Part shown: piece after piece, positions 1 to 20,379 of the stretch
How the letters are laid out: each line of letters opens with the position of its first letter
Numbering within the stretch: the stretch's first letter is position 1
NCBI GenBank assembly: GCA_023374025.1
Contig: SIJG01000014.1
Span: forward strand, 2,209,240-2,273,239
Direction: 5' to 3'
Length of the DNA stretch: 64,000 nt
DNA from: Heterodera schachtii
Taxonomy: Eukaryota; Nematoda; Chromadorea; Rhabditida; Heteroderidae
Program-made: the position numbers and the translations under genes
The notes under the pieces: model-generated
Database searches by the model: none
What the model was told of the DNA's origin: nothing
What the model saw: the letters and a program-made list of their open reading frames with translations, nothing else

Positions 1-757
1 TTAAGTGTCTTTTTGTACATAATTTATAAATATATTAAATTTAATTATTTGAAAAAAAGCGAAAATTTTCTGTTATGGTACACCGCCCGCTGCGAATGTT
101 TTGTTTTCATGTAAAAAAAAAATTCAATTAAAAATACGCTAAAAAATTCCTCCCGAAATATTGTAAAAATTTGGTTGGAGGGGGGGGGGCATAAGGGAAA
201 AGTAGCAAATGGACAATTATGAGGTATAAAAGTCGCAATTCAAACCAACATTCTATATTTTGTACATTTCTTAGGCACCATTTGTTGACTTTTTTTAATT
301 TTAACTTTTGGGGTGAAAAAGAAAATCGAAAAGCATCTTTTATTTACTGACCTTCCTCAATCGAATCGAGCGGCTTTTTCAACGACACTGAAAATTAGTA
401 AAATTTACAGTTTTATTTCAGTTTTCAGAATCCAGGTTGAAAACTCGTTCCAGTCCGGTATTTCCCTTCTGTTTTTCAGGTTTTCCCTAATGACCGGTCA
501 CTCTCTCTCTCTCTCGTAATTAATTAAATGAAAAATGTTCATCAATTGTTGCCAAATCAAATCCCATAAATAAGTATTGAAAATGCTCAAATTGATGCAA
601 TTTCCCAAAATCGGACAAAAAAACTTTTCTAGTAAGGCTGTGATTTCTAGACATTTTGTCTGCGAATTTTAAATCCCAGGCATTATAAAGCCCATCTTGG
701 ACTGAACGCCGATTTGGCCCTGGAAGTTTTGCATTTAGCAAATCCCAGCCTTTCTCA
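1..757. other. AT-rich non-coding DNA
   Basis: No convincing exon is seen. The stretch has an A-rich start, a G run near 180-190 and a short CT microsatellite near 500-515. Because the last exon of a minus-strand gene ends at 758, the right part of this stretch is probably its 3' UTR and downstream flank. Short open frames here have no coding-like composition. Confidence 0.5.
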
Positions 758-1629
758 TTAGCTTATCCCTCCATTTGCCATGGGAGGACAAAACGAACCC
801 AAAGAGGAGGAACATTTGTGCTGTTGCACAGTGCCGCCGCCCTTTTCTCGTCCATTTGCCGCCACTGCCGCCAAATTCGACGTCGTTTCATTAGCCGCTA
901 TTGGAAAATGAGAAAATATTTAACTTAATTAGCCTGTTAAGATTTTAATTGGTTCAAAATCAATTATTTTGTAATTGGAGCATTTAGGCAACCTTAAGAA
1001 TGCCGAGCAGAATGATCCCAACAGTTTGTTATTGCAGGGATAAGATGCTTTTGAACCAATAATAAATTGCCAAATTTAGAGACAATCATTAATTAGGAAT
1101 TCTCTTGGATTAAACAAAATTCAAAAAAGTTTCAAAAATTTTATATTTTTCGCTTTTTACCAAAACTTTTTTTTCATGACAAAATTCTTTTTAAATCTGT
1201 GAACAAAGAAAATCAGAGATTTAAAAAGGGTTTAGATTACAAATGAGAGTAATTACTAATTACCAATTGCTCTAAGCCTGGACTCAATTTAATGCACTTA
1301 ATTGACCGATTTCGCCCTATAATTTATATTTTCTAATTGTTTTCCATTTTCCGCTAATTCAAACTTTGATTTGTTTGCGATTGCGCAGTTTCGCTGCCGG
1401 CGCCTGCCGTGCGGGCATTTCGCAGCAAATTTTTGACCGCCGCATTCGTCGGCAAATGGCCAATGCTTTTCGAATTCTTTTGCCGAACCGCGGCCGTTGC
1501 GCGGGTGCCACCACCGCCCGAAATTTCGTGCAGCAGCACCAAACTGTTGGCAGTCGCGTGGCGACCACCGCCAGCAGTGCCACCGCCGCCCCCGCCAATT
1601 TGGGAGGCCGAATTGGCAGAAGAAGCGGC
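758..1629 (-). CDS. C-terminal exons of an unidentified Ser/Ala/Gly-rich protein
   Basis: Two exons join on the minus strand. Exon 1629-1365 follows a TTTTAG acceptor and reads AASSANSASQIGGGGGG, then VKNLLRNARTAGAGSET. Exon 897-758 follows a CCAATAG acceptor, reads ANETTSNLAAVAANGRE and ends in SFCPPMANGGIS plus a stop. The donor CAAA|GTTTGA and the acceptor agree in phase 1, and third-position base use supports this frame over the longer overlapping frames. The family is not recognised. Upstream exons were not placed with confidence. The 467-base intron 898-1364 is AT-rich. Confidence 0.45.
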
Positions 1630-2530
1630 CTAAAAGGGAAATGCAAACGATGCAATTGAACCAATGAAATTTATTTTGTGAATTTGCTCGAATCGAACTT
1701 ATTGGAACAATTGGGTGGCCAAAAATAATAATAATAACATTGGGATGGGGTGGGACGTGCCGCAACTTCCCTCCCCTTGGATACGAGCATGATTTTCTTA
1801 AAAATTGAAAAAAAAAACACAAAAACTCCAAAAAAATCCCTCAGAAATTACCAAAAGACCTAAAAATAGCAAATCCGCATTTTCAAAATCATTTCGTCCC
1901 TCATCAGCAGATAGGCAGCTTATCAGTGAATTTTTTGATGTGGGAATAAACTCGGCAATGGCCAATTGTAGGAAAGACTAAAATCGGCTTTCTCAAGTTT
2001 TTAAATTTCTGCCCATTAATTTACTTTTTTGTAAATTATTTGCAATTTGAGGAAACAGAAAAATGCGGAGATTTCACTTTCAAAATTGGTCCACAAAGTG
2101 CCATTGTCCGTCCCTTCGCCCATTTTCCCTGCTCCAAATTTGGTCCGAATATCTTTTTAAATTAATTTCTATCATTTCTATTTCACATTTAATTCATTGC
2201 TTTTTTTAAACATTTGCCATAATTTTATGAACGTACCGCATAAAACTCTTTCAAACTTTGCGCACGCGAACGCACTGAAAATGGGAAATTAATTAATTCA
2301 TGGCACAAAACATAATTGTTTTTTGTTTGTTTTTTGTATCGTAAAGCCAAGCCAAAATAGGGTATATTTTGCCAATTAAAAACAAATTAAATTCATATTT
2401 TTCATATGGAAATTTTGCTCGAAATTGCATAATTAACAATTGTTGTACCGCTAAACAAAACCTCAAAACCCTCCTTGCTGATCATTGATAAACCAAAGAA
2501 TGATTCCCAAAATACCGGCACAAACCATTT

Positions 2531-2733
2531 TTAACGCGGGACGGGAGCGGTTGGGACGGGAACAGCTTCATCTCCTTGGCTAAAGGCAAAAATAAGCACC
2601 AATGATCAATTGCAAAATTTAAATTAAATTTATTCCTCTTTAAATTAACTAATTAATTTTATATTTCATTAGCTTTTCATTATCCCCCCCCCCCCAATTT
2701 ACTCATTATCGGCGCCAGCATTTTCTTCGTCTT
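2531..2733 (-). CDS. Candidate acidic C-terminal exon pair, unidentified
   Basis: Exon 2733-2703 reads DEENAGADN and ends at the good donor GA|GTAAAT. Exon 2579-2531 follows TGCCTTTAG and reads QGDEAVPVPTAPVPR to a TAA stop. Phase 2 is conserved across the join. The same second exon could alternatively be read one frame over, ending at CGC|GTTAAA and splicing in phase 0 into the exon at 1629. It is therefore unresolved whether this is a separate gene end or an internal exon of the neighbour. No family is recognised. Confidence 0.3.
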
Positions 2734-2739
2734 CTTTAT

Positions 2740-3640
2740 GAAAAATTGCGTTTTTGGCTGAAATTTGGTTTCAATGGTCATTAATTGACTAAAAGTACAT
2801 TTAATTAAGGCATAATAAATATGTACACGTGGACATAATTAAAAATAAAACAAAAATAGAAAATGTAAATATTTTTAAATTTTAAATTGTTGTAATTTGG
2901 CCTAAAGCAAACAAATTAATGGAAGAACAGAAACGGCCGATTCCGTCCAGCCATTTTCGTCTGATTGTGAGACAAATTTAGAGGAAAACATTTTAATGAG
3001 CTCAAATAAAAATAATTAGAATTGAAAAGGTGCAAAGCATTATAAATAAATAATTTTAAATTATTAACGATAATTGACAGATTTTCGTCCACAAGACACC
3101 GTTTTTTATGTTTATGATAAAATTAATTTTTAGCGCCCAGTGATGCCGAATAAAAATTTAAAAAAAAATCGAAATTACTGAAACGTTCATCAAACTGAAG
3201 ACAAAACAATTTGGGCAATCTCGAAATGGGGCAAAAACATATCACCCAAAAAGAGGAACCATTTTAAATGATTGGATGGCCGACAAAATTAAGGGGGGGG
3301 GGGGGTAGAAAAAATACAATTCCTAGGTCTAATAAATTATTTAACCGAGCTTGGCAAAAAGCCATGCCCATTTAAACATTCAATCGGCACAAAAGTGACG
3401 TCATGTGCCAAATGAGGTGGAGAAATTGGATATTCCATTAAAAGAGTGTTAAAATTTACACAAAATTATTTGCATAAGGGAGATAGGTGTACAAAAACCA
3501 TTTGAAGATATGCATTATCCACTTCCTAAACCGTGGGGGGGGGGGGGAGTCAAAAAAGAACATTTCCCCGGGGATGGAAGACAAAAATAAATTTTTGCGC
3601 CCGTTTTAGTACCAAATTGCATTCAATTAATATGCGCGTA
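2740..3640. other. AT-rich intergenic DNA with G runs
   Basis: No exon with supported splice sites is visible. Two uninterrupted G runs of ten or more occur near 3293-3305 and 3535-3548. A short candidate minus-strand exon with an ATG near 2961 (MAGRNR) could not be joined in phase to downstream exons. Confidence 0.4.
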
Positions 3641-4500
3641 TTGTGTCGAGTCACCACCAATTCACATTTAGCAAAGTGAACGTGGCGGTGTGCTGCTCTC
3701 TCTTCTCTCGTCCCCCACAGCAGCAGCTCATCTCACAAATCACTTTTACCACTTGTTTCCCCCCCCCCCCCTCCCCCGCCAAATTCACTCATTCCCCGCC
3801 CCCTCCCCGTCAATAATCTCTCTCATACGCCGCCACCACCACGTAAAACGTACACACACACACATCATACACACAGATGTGTGTGCACTAATTTTGGCTT
3901 TTTGGAGATGGCGGAATGTGCGGCGGCGGAAAGCGTTTGGCTTTTTCACCGCCTTCGCATTGGCTTTTGCTGCTTTTTTGATACAACAACGGACTGTTGG
4001 TGATTGAAAGGAGCGGAGGAGGGGCGGGGGGGGGGGGAGCATTTTGAGATCATCTCATGATGAAGAGGGCGGGGGGGGGGGGGGGGAAGGTTCCCGCCCC
4101 CTCCCCCCTCCCCCGCCCACCAAATGAATGACTAAACACAGCGGCGTACCCCGCCCGCGGGCGGGAAGAAGGGGCGGGCGGGGAACCAAAATATAGCACA
4201 CAGCCCCCCCCCCCCCCCCCGCCCCCCGCCGACGTCGGTGGGGCGGGGGGGGGGGGGGGGGAGAGAACAGCTGATGCAGCAAAGCGAGCCGCGCTGCTTC
4301 CACCGATGCGGCGGCCGCCGGGCGGGCGGAGGCAAATGAAAAGTGACGGCGGCGGGACGGACGGAGAACGCCGCCCGCCCGCCCCACGGCGGCGGCGGCG
4401 GCGGAAAGAATGTTTCAGCGCAACGATCACATCGTTTGCACAGCACAACAGGGGGTCAAAGTGTTTGCGCTGCCGACTCAAATGCGCTTATTTGCATTTG
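3640..4500. promoter_or_regulatory. GC-rich island with long G/C homopolymers
   Basis: An 860-base GC-rich island sits in AT-rich DNA. It holds CG-rich trinucleotide stretches, a CA repeat near 3853-3880 and homopolymer runs near 3760, 4028, 4072, 4204 and 4245. Overlapping frames on both strands give only low-complexity Pro-, Arg- or Gly-rich peptides with no dominant frame. The best reading is a promoter or CpG-like island for a neighbouring gene, possibly the minus-strand gene to the left. Role is inferred from composition only. Confidence 0.3.
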
Positions 4501-4529
4501 AGTGCTATTAGCATAAAAATGATGATGAC

Positions 4530-6500
4530 ATTTTGAAAATTATGTGGGACATAAAAAGAAATTACAAATTTAAAAAAGCATTATCCATATATATTTTTTT
4601 TGCTAAATCAGCTATCTGTTTAAAGTTTGACAAATCACTTCCGTCTTGATTAAAAAGCTCAAGCGGCACCAAAAATTCATTAAGTTTTTAATTGTTAAAC
4701 TGAAAACGATTCAAATGCATTTAAATATTTTTCGCAAGAAAAAAAAAAGATTTTTCTTTTATTAATGGGCGCTTCAAAAGCATCAAAAAATTTTAAAGTT
4801 TAACACGTTGAATTTAACATAATTAGCAATGTAAGACAGAAAGATTTTCCAGAAGAGGATTTTCTAGCATATAATTAAAATAAAATTAAAAAATTTAAGG
4901 AGAATTTAGTGAAAATTGTTTATATGAAAATGATAAATCAATTTTTCGATTAATTATATAAAAAGTGGTATCTGACAATCAGAGAAGTAATGGAAAAAAT
5001 AAACCGGCTTTTACGGGTGAAATAAAAAACGGTCGCTCAATTTTTTAAAAGTTGATAAAATTTGGTTGGCCATTCACCAAATAATTGGACGTTTTCCAAG
5101 GCTTTCTCCGTCAATTAAACGGGCGACGGACACAACACAACGAGAGAGTTCAGTGCTTATCAGTTGATAAATTAATTGACAATGCGAAACGGTGCTCTTT
5201 CTTTTTTGTTATTAATGGGTCAGATGACTGGCACTAATTGCCATTTCCTTTCATTTTCAAAATAAAATTCAAATAAATAATAATGAGCTAAGCAATAAGT
5301 AATGAGATTGAGACATTTTCACGCCCACAATTGTTTAATAAAAAAATTATGTTAAAAATGCACATTTATTTAAATTTTTCTTTAATAAAAAAAGAAATTA
5401 AATTTCACCCAGCGATATAAATTGATCAGCAAGGAAAGAGGAGAACATTGGAAAAGTTAAGTTTTAAGCGTAATCGAAAAATATGTAATAAAAAGGAAAA
5501 AAACAAATTAATTTAGGGAAAAATCCCCAAAAAATTTCCGTTTTGAAATCAGCAAAAAAAGGAAATGTTATTAAATTGGAGAAAAATTAAAAGAACATTG
5601 AAGAAGGTAATGAAATAAAATTAAAATACAACAAATAACATGGGCATAAAAAGAGAATTATTGAGCGAGTCGAAGATTTCTAAAAATATATGCCCAAGGC
5701 AAACAGAAAGAATTTATGAGAAAATTATGCATTTCTAAAGATATATTTATTTGAAATATCAAATGAAAAAAGAAATTCACAAAAGTAAAATATTATTTTA
5801 AATTTACTTAAAAATAATATCAAAATTAAATTTTATAGCACAAAAAATCACATTCAAATGAGGAAAATTTAAAAAGGTGCTAAACAAAAGCATAGAAAAA
5901 AACCCAATGTTACCGAAAAAGAAATTGTGCGTATTTTGAACATCGGCTGAAGAGCAAATCGCTTGTCATAAAATATGGGACAAAAATCACAAAATATGGG
6001 CATAAAATTGCAAAAATACATTACATAATAACATAAATTTTCCTCATTGAGGGTAAAAAATTTCTGTAAATTCCTTCGAATTTATTAAATTAGTTAATTA
6101 TTGTTTAAATTCACGATTTTTCGTAAAAGTAAAAATGACCATTTTTATACAAATCTAACTATAATTACGAAGAAAATCTTATTAAAAATTTAGAAAAAGG
6201 AAATCTTATTAAAAATTTAGAAAATGGAAATCTTATTAAAAATTTAGGAGCTTTATTCCGTGCCCGTATCTTTTTTGGGCCTTCGGTTCCATTTTATGTA
6301 TATGTAAATTCCAGAAAAAATAATTACTTTGAGCAAATTTTTGATTTGGTTTGGTAGAAAATGCATATTTAGCGGAATTTAAAAAAAGGTCTCATTAGCA
6401 CCGATTTTACCAAAATCCGCTAAACAGAAAAGAGATTCTCGGGCCAGGAAAGAGACGGTCATGAAAGATTAAAAAAAGATGATAATGTCCTCGCTTTTCT
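4530..6500. other. AT-rich intergenic DNA
   Basis: About 2 kb with no supported exon. A short tandem duplication near 6176-6247 repeats a 25-28 base unit (aaatcttattaaaaattta) about three times. Nothing else is distinguishable. Confidence 0.5.
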
Positions 6501-6576
6501 TGACTGACCACTCACTGACCATCACTTTTTGTTGCCTCTGAAAATGGTCCATTTTTTGGGGGTCTTTGGCGGTGCT

Positions 6577-7345
6577 TCGCTCCCCCCCCCCCCCCCTCTC
6601 CCTCAAAAGTTCCCTCGCGCGCTGTCAATTTTCCCTAATTATCGCACTTCTGCTGCTGCCCGGCTGGCTGGTGCTCTTCAGCTAAATCGGCTTCTTCTTC
6701 TTCTCTCACACCGTTTTGTCTTCCTCCGCCCCCGCGTCCTTTCGCGGAATGCTTTCGGCATTGCGTTTGGTTGTGCGTCCCCCCCCCCCCCCCCAATGTC
6801 GAATTGCTCCCCATTTTCTTCCCCCTAATTCCCCATTGCTTCTTCTCCGCTTTCTCTCCTCCTCTTCCCCCCCCCATTCCTCCCTTTTGCTATTTCCCAT
6901 TGCTTCCCTCTCTTTTTTCTTCCTTTTCTTCCCTCTTCCCATTTGTCCCCTCATATAATTTTTGCCTCTTTTTCTTCTCTATTCTCATTACTTCCCCCCT
7001 CCTTTTCTTTTTACTTCGGCATTTCACATTTCTCCCCTTTCTTCTTTCCATTACTTTCCCATCCTTTCATTCCTTTGCCATAGCTCTTCCATTTTCGCTC
7101 TTTTTGTCCGTCCTCCCCCGCCCCCCATCTTTTCTCCCCTCTCCCTCCCCTCCCCCCATCTTTCTCCCCCTTTTTGCTGCACTTTCACTCCGAATTCCCC
7201 CGTAGAAATCGATAATAATAAAAATTTTGGAGCTGTGGCCTTTAGCCGAAAGAGCTCCGCCGCCCCCGCGGGGTGCTCCTCCCCCCCCCCCCCCCCGCTT
7301 TTCCCCGTTTCTTTCGTCCCCCCCCCCCCCTCCAGCAACAAATTG
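6577..7345. repeat. Polypyrimidine-rich tract upstream of liprin-alpha
   Basis: About 770 bases of the plus strand are overwhelmingly C and T, with C runs of 10-14 near 6583, 6779, 7281 and 7319. All six frames yield Pro/Phe/Ser-rich or Gly/Lys/Arg-rich strings that reflect composition, so no gene is called. The tract lies 0.5-1.2 kb before the liprin-alpha start codon and could be a promoter-proximal or triplex-forming element. That role is inference. Confidence 0.55.
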
Positions 7346-7806
7346 TTGTAATTTATTTTTGGGGATAGCAAAAAATGTTTCCTTCTTTGACTCGCCCAAC
7401 GATTGTTTCACTCTCTCCGCTTTTTTCTGTCTGTCCGTCCAATGTTTGTCCACCATTTTCGAGCAGAACAGACGAAAACTGTTACAAAAAATGCTGTAAA
7501 AATGGCAAACTCTGCTTTTTAATGAACCTTCCCATTATATAATTTTTATAATTTAAGTCAAATAAATTATTTATATTTGATATTTTTTTGTTAATTTAAT
7601 GACTTACGCGCAATTTATCGAAATATAAAATGTAATTAACTCTTACATTACTTGTACTAATGGTGCCAAAAATGCATTTAATTGTTGAAATTTTTGCAAA
7701 TTATTTCGTTTAATAGCCCAAGAAGAATAAATGCTTTGTAAAAATGTTGTTTTAGCAAATATTGGCAGGGAATGCCCATTAATTATTGTAATTAACGAAC
7801 ACGCAA

Positions 7807-16195
<8,389 letters not shown>

Positions 16196-16209
16196 TTAAT
16201 TATCATGTC

Positions 16210-17340
16210 CATTTTTGAGTGAATTAAATTAACTTAATTGATGGCCCAAAATATTAACAATTTGTATTAAAATTGTGAAAGCCATAAAACAAGTTTACTA
16301 CTTCAGAAATTTTATATCTAGTGCACTGAAATTATCATTTTGAGATCAGAGTGACAGAAGAAAAAAATTTCCTAGGGTTCGGAAAATTTTTTCGAGGCGA
16401 GTGAGAAGCCGAAGTGATGAAGAGAAAAATGTTATGATTTTTTTAAAGATTGGACTGTTGTATTAAAACGCCAATGAAAAGTGAGCAAAATATCCAAAAA
16501 GGGAAAGAAAAGTAATGAAACAATCTAAAAAACAAACTTATATCTCCACTAGAGTTGGTCGGGACCGGGACTGGTACTGACGTACAACTGAGTACCCAGT
16601 CCCGGTTTTGACAAATTTTTTTACCGGGACCGGGAAATTCCCGGGTTTTTCCCACCCAAAAAGTCCCGGTTTTTCAACCCGAAAATTCCCGGTCCCGACC
16701 AACCCTAATCTCCACTTAATTTGGTCACAGAATATTTTTTGGTAGATTTCTTCATTTTTCAAAATAGATTCTAGCTCACGAGGCTTGTCGGCTTTACTGC
16801 AGTTTACGCGTCCATTCAGTGACCATCCTTAGTTTCTTAGGCAACAATTTTTTTTTTCTAACAGTCAAATCTTACATCCTTGGTGTCAAACAAAAGCTTA
16901 AAATTTCGGAAACCTATAAATCCAAGAAAAGAGAAAAAAAAGACATTAAGAAAGAATTACAATGAGAATATCCGAATTTCAGTTTTTCGACTGTATGTAT
17001 TTGTGAACATTTTTTTGCTTATTGCCTCAAGCACAATAAATAAGTTGCTTTAAATCGAAAATTGTTCGGAGAAAATGTTTTTTTTGGGCTTCTCTTGTCA
17101 TAACTAACCGCAGAAAAAATATGTAAAAACATAAAAATCCCATCCCTACTAATAACCAAAAGAAATCATTTGTCTTCACTTTCTTTTTTCCTCTTTTTTT
17201 AAACTCTTCTTAGTCTAAAAATTTACATTAAAAGTCCTGTTTTAGCCTATTCAGTATTATTTTTCTCAGTGACTTGTGGGCATTGATGGTCCATAGCATA
17301 GAAGGCGCTTTTATGTTAAATCACCACGTAATTTTAATAC
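16210..17340. other. Downstream flank of liprin-alpha, no gene seen
   Basis: AT-rich, with one palindromic element (16553-16709, listed separately). No supported exon. The 3' UTR of liprin-alpha probably occupies the first part. Confidence 0.45.
16553..16709. repeat. Palindromic element, CGGGACCGGGA family, copy 1
   Basis: A roughly 155-base unit starts AGTTGGTCGGGACCGGGA and ends TCCCGGTCCCGACCAAC, so its ends are inverted repeats. The interior carries further CCGGGAC motifs. A related copy in inverse orientation lies at 17617-17785, sharing TACAACTGAGTA and CAGTCCCGG. Non-coding MITE-like repeat. Confidence 0.7.
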
Positions 17341-17346
17341 TTAAAA

Positions 17347-17571
17347 TTGCTTTCTCTCAGATTGGCGCTCTTGCTTCATGAATGCAAAATTACGAGCCAA
17401 ATTTGCCGAATCAGCAGAAGTGGCGCAAAGAAATTCGTCGTCAATTCCTTTACGAGCCCACTCCGATTCGGAAGAATTGCAAATGTTACGAGCCAAAATT
17501 GCCGAATTGGACGGGGCGTCGTCAATTTACGAGTTTCGATGTTTTGGCATCGAATGGAAACGGTGAAAAAT
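17347..17571 (+). pseudogene. Candidate exon fragment with LRAKIAEL-type repeat
   Basis: After a CTCTCAG acceptor an open frame reads MNAKLRAKFAESAEV, then MLRAKIAELDGASS, and ends at a possible donor (AAACG|GTGAAA). The 25-base word TTACGAGCCAAAATTGCCGAATTGG recurs, in diverged form, three times. The composition is helix-forming and coiled-coil-like. It has no start and no joinable neighbour, and inverted repeats lie on both sides. It is probably an orphan exon or a fragment carried by repeats; I recall LRAKIAEL strings in cyst-nematode proteins, which I cannot check here. Confidence 0.3.
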
Positions 17572-17616
17572 GTTTTCTTTTTCAGTGGATTTTAATGAGA
17601 ATTAATTCAAGTTGTG

Positions 17617-17785
17617 CGGGACCGGGAATTTTGAGATAAACCGGGACCGGGATTTTCAGGTTGAAAAACCGGGACTTTTTGGTTGGGAAACCCTGGACTT
17701 TTCCCGCTCGCGGTCTAAACCGAGACTTAGATACTCAGTTGTACGTTTTTTCAGTACCAGGTCCCGGTCCCATGTAACTCTAGAA
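17617..17785. repeat. Palindromic element, CGGGACCGGGA family, copy 2
   Basis: It begins GCGGGACCGGGAATTTT and ends GTCCCGGTCCCATG. The order of internal motifs is the reverse of the copy at 16553-16709, so the two copies face each other about 0.9 kb apart. Confidence 0.65.
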
Positions 17786-18224
17786 TAAATTACTAAACAG
17801 AAGCGAGCAAAGGAAATGACACGCGCCTTGGAAAATTGGTGGGGTTGGTCAGCTTCTTGAGGTGTTAAAAAATGTACTGTCATTTGTGTTACCGAGTTTT
17901 GCTGCGATGGAAAATATTGGCGTTTTGAAAGACAATTTGGGAATTGGGATGTCACTACCTCGCACAACATACCTGTGCAAGGGGGGGGCTCAGCCAAGAG
18001 GTCTTACGGTCGACTTCCCCCCCCCCCATGGGGGGTCAGAGCCCATTTATGCTCTGGTCCCGGCACAATTTGCACACGGTAGTGCGGGGTCAGGTTCGGG
18101 GGGCAGTGGGGCTTGGCGTTGGAGAGGGACACAGAAAGGCGCACACATACACAATTTCAGAAATATATTCTCTCAGCTCAAACTTGGGTAATTAAACCTT
18201 GGGCTAGACCCAGCAAACACAACA

Positions 18225-18540
18225 AAATGGGCCACTGGGATCGTGGTCATACGAATGGGGGGAAAATGAGACCGGGCAAATGGAACATGGACCCTGGACA
18301 GACATTTAGGACAGACAGGGACAGATGAATTGGGACAGACGAGGGTCATATGAATTGGGCCAGCAGAAGAGGGTCAGATGAATTGGGCCAGACAGAGGGA
18401 CAGACAGAGCCAAATTGGGACAGACATTTAGACGGAGGTACTGATGAGTTGGGCCAGACAGAGGGTCAGATGAATGATCAGCAGGGGCCAAATGATGAGG
18501 GGCACAATCAATGGGCTAGGCAGGTGCTGGGGCAGGCGGG
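18225..18540 (+). repeat. Degenerate tandem repeat, GGGCCAGACAGAGGG type
   Basis: A unit of about 22-28 bases containing ATGAATTGGGCCAGAC and GAGGGTCAGA repeats about nine times with variation. A plus frame reads a repeating DELGQTEGQ peptide and a minus frame is also open, as expected of a repeat lacking stops. No splice context supports coding, so it is called a minisatellite. Confidence 0.6.
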
Positions 18541-18739
18541 AATGCCTTCGAAATGCTGAGTTGGTAATTTGAATGACAATTAGGGCCCTATGTACATCAG
18601 AAAATTGGCTGGGGAGTGCGGTGGAACGGTTTACAAAACTTGATGGGTGGGAGGAAAATCGGGTCATTTGGGCAAAAATTACTAACTAGCAACTGACAAA
18701 AGTGGACAAAAAATAGGGATGGGATTATTGTTGGTGTTT

Positions 18740-19519
18740 TGAGAGATATTTTTAATTTAGTTTGCCGTGCCAATATCATCAGATTTCTCAAACAGTTCAT
18801 CCACTTCGTCAGGTTCATCCAGTTCATCACCAAGATCTTCATATTCAAGCTCATCGCCTTCAAACAGCAGTTCATCAGAAAGTCCCTCCTCGTCTCCGTC
18901 CGCAAGCAATTCTTCAGACAATGTGATCAAAGCGCACTTCTATAGACCGCTGAAACACATCAAAGTGTTCATCTTTGGTCAATGGTTTCTAGGCATGGTC
19001 GATTCAGGTGTTGTTCGTCTTGTGCATACCTTTTTTTTATTGTTTTTGTTTACATTTACAGGTTCCATGGGATCGGTTATATCGTAAGAGTTTATTTGCC
19101 GTCGCAACAAGCAAGGACTCATTAGCAAAAAAGGAGATACAGGAATTAATGGAATCTGCGGCACATAGAAGACGAAAGGAAGGTGTTTTTGGTTTAATTT
19201 CATCGCCTAAAATATGAATTTAAATTCAGTTTTCAATTGTAATACGGATTGGCGATGCAAAGGTGCATGTTCCATTTGATATGGTTAAAGGATTACCGCT
19301 GGACATGATGTGAGTGATTTGTTGTCCTACTGTCTACACCAACCTTTTTTCAGCATTGGACAAAACGTAATGGATGCTCTCCATGCCGACCAGTGCCGCC
19401 AAAACAACGACGAATTGACGTATGTATACAAAGGACAACGTCACTCTGTGCAGCTGTTAGAAAATGTTCATGCTACTCAAAAGGAGAAGAAAACCTGGAG
19501 GGAGCAAATTCTTCAATGA
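18740..19519 (+). CDS. Unidentified gene, splicing unresolved
   Basis: Three exon-like blocks lie on the plus strand. The block from 19062 (after TTTACAG) reads VPWDRLYRKSLFAVATSK, then KKEIQELMESAAHRRRKE. A block near 19226-19311 reads VIRIGDAKVHVPFDMVKG. The block from 19350 reads IGQNVMDALHADQCRQNN and ends KKTWREQILQ plus a stop. The join between blocks 2 and 3 is in phase (AT|GTGAGT), but blocks 1 and 2 do not join in phase with the visible sites. Upstream, 18767-18920 reads as a Ser run on plus and as an acidic Asp/Glu run on minus, so its coding status is unclear. No family is recognised, and it may be decayed. Confidence 0.35.
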
Positions 19520-19635
19520 TTTACGCCCATCACTTCCGATGCCGTCAATGCTTCGAATTTTTCAAGCGATTAAATTTCTTTTTTTGTTAATAAATTTAAA
19601 TAAAAAAATCATTCAGAAATTTTTTTATAACCAGA

Positions 19636-19752
19636 GACCACTGAAATCACGGGGATTTTGGAGTGCCGTGACCACGGTTCATGGATTTTTTGGAAGTCCC
19701 GTGGTCACGGATTTCCGTGATTGGAAATTCAATCACAGCCAGCCCTGGTTAG
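19636..19752. repeat. Palindromic repeat, CCGTGACCACGG type
   Basis: Short inverted units (ATCACGGGGATTTTGGAGTG, CCGTGACCACGG, CCGTGGTCACGG, TTTCCGTGATTG) make this about 115-base stretch a foldback. It is non-coding and resembles the other short palindromic elements in the window. Confidence 0.55.
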
Positions 19753-20379
19753 GAGTGCCCCATTTTGTTCATTTTCAGATAATATCATTATTTATTGAAA
19801 TTATTAACAGTATAATATTGCCATTTATCGCATTTGACTAAATTATTTAATATGTCCGGGCACTTTAATTTAATTATACCGTTATGTCCTTGGAATCCAG
19901 TATATCTGTCCTTGGAAAGTGAGTTTTCCAATGGCAGCCTTGTGCAAATCTGATAAATAGAGCTTCTTTTTTATGTAAATACTTATTTTTTCCTGGCTTC
20001 TTCATGCTCTTTAATAGGAAACACTTTCTTTGTGTTTGCGAAAAAAATTGGGATTTTTACTCCGACGGACCCCCCCCCCCCCCCACCCCCAGCGATTCGC
20101 AAAACTTTTTGGAAAAATGCACCGCAAAAAAATTATTAAAAATCTGATTTTTGGACTTTGATTGCAATGAATATTACTTACTTATTTCCTCCCCAAAATT
20201 GTTAAAATCGATAATTGGAGGCGAAAAATACAATATTTAATATATTGATCGAATAAATTGTAAAAATAACTGTTATGAAGCAATTTCGCGAAATGTTTTT
20301 ATTTTCAACCCAAAAATCTGATTATTTTTTTTCGTCCGGTACGGGAGTTAGGGTGGCAGATATTCAGGCGATATGGGGT

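Noticed and set aside
1298..1831. 177-codon minus frame, the longest in the left region
   Set aside because: It is a Trp/Arg/Cys-rich shadow of the Ser/Ala/Gly exon 1629-1365, whose frame has proper splice sites and coding-like codon use.
4050..4481. Overlapping Pro/Arg/Gly-rich frames on both strands
   Set aside because: They arise from the GC-rich island and homopolymers. No frame dominates and no splice context exists.
6529..7499. Several 80-144-codon Pro/Phe/Ser or Gly/Lys frames
   Set aside because: They are products of the polypyrimidine tract and have no domain or splice support.
18597..18905. Acidic or Met-rich minus frames opposite the Ser run
   Set aside because: Low-complexity DNA (TTCATC/GATGAA) reads as Ser, acidic or hydrophobic in different frames. 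No start or splice support on minus.
18960..19015. Retropepsin-like GQWFLGMVDSG peptide
   Set aside because: It resembles a protease active-site stretch by a few residues only. The rest of a retroviral-type protease or polyprotein is absent.
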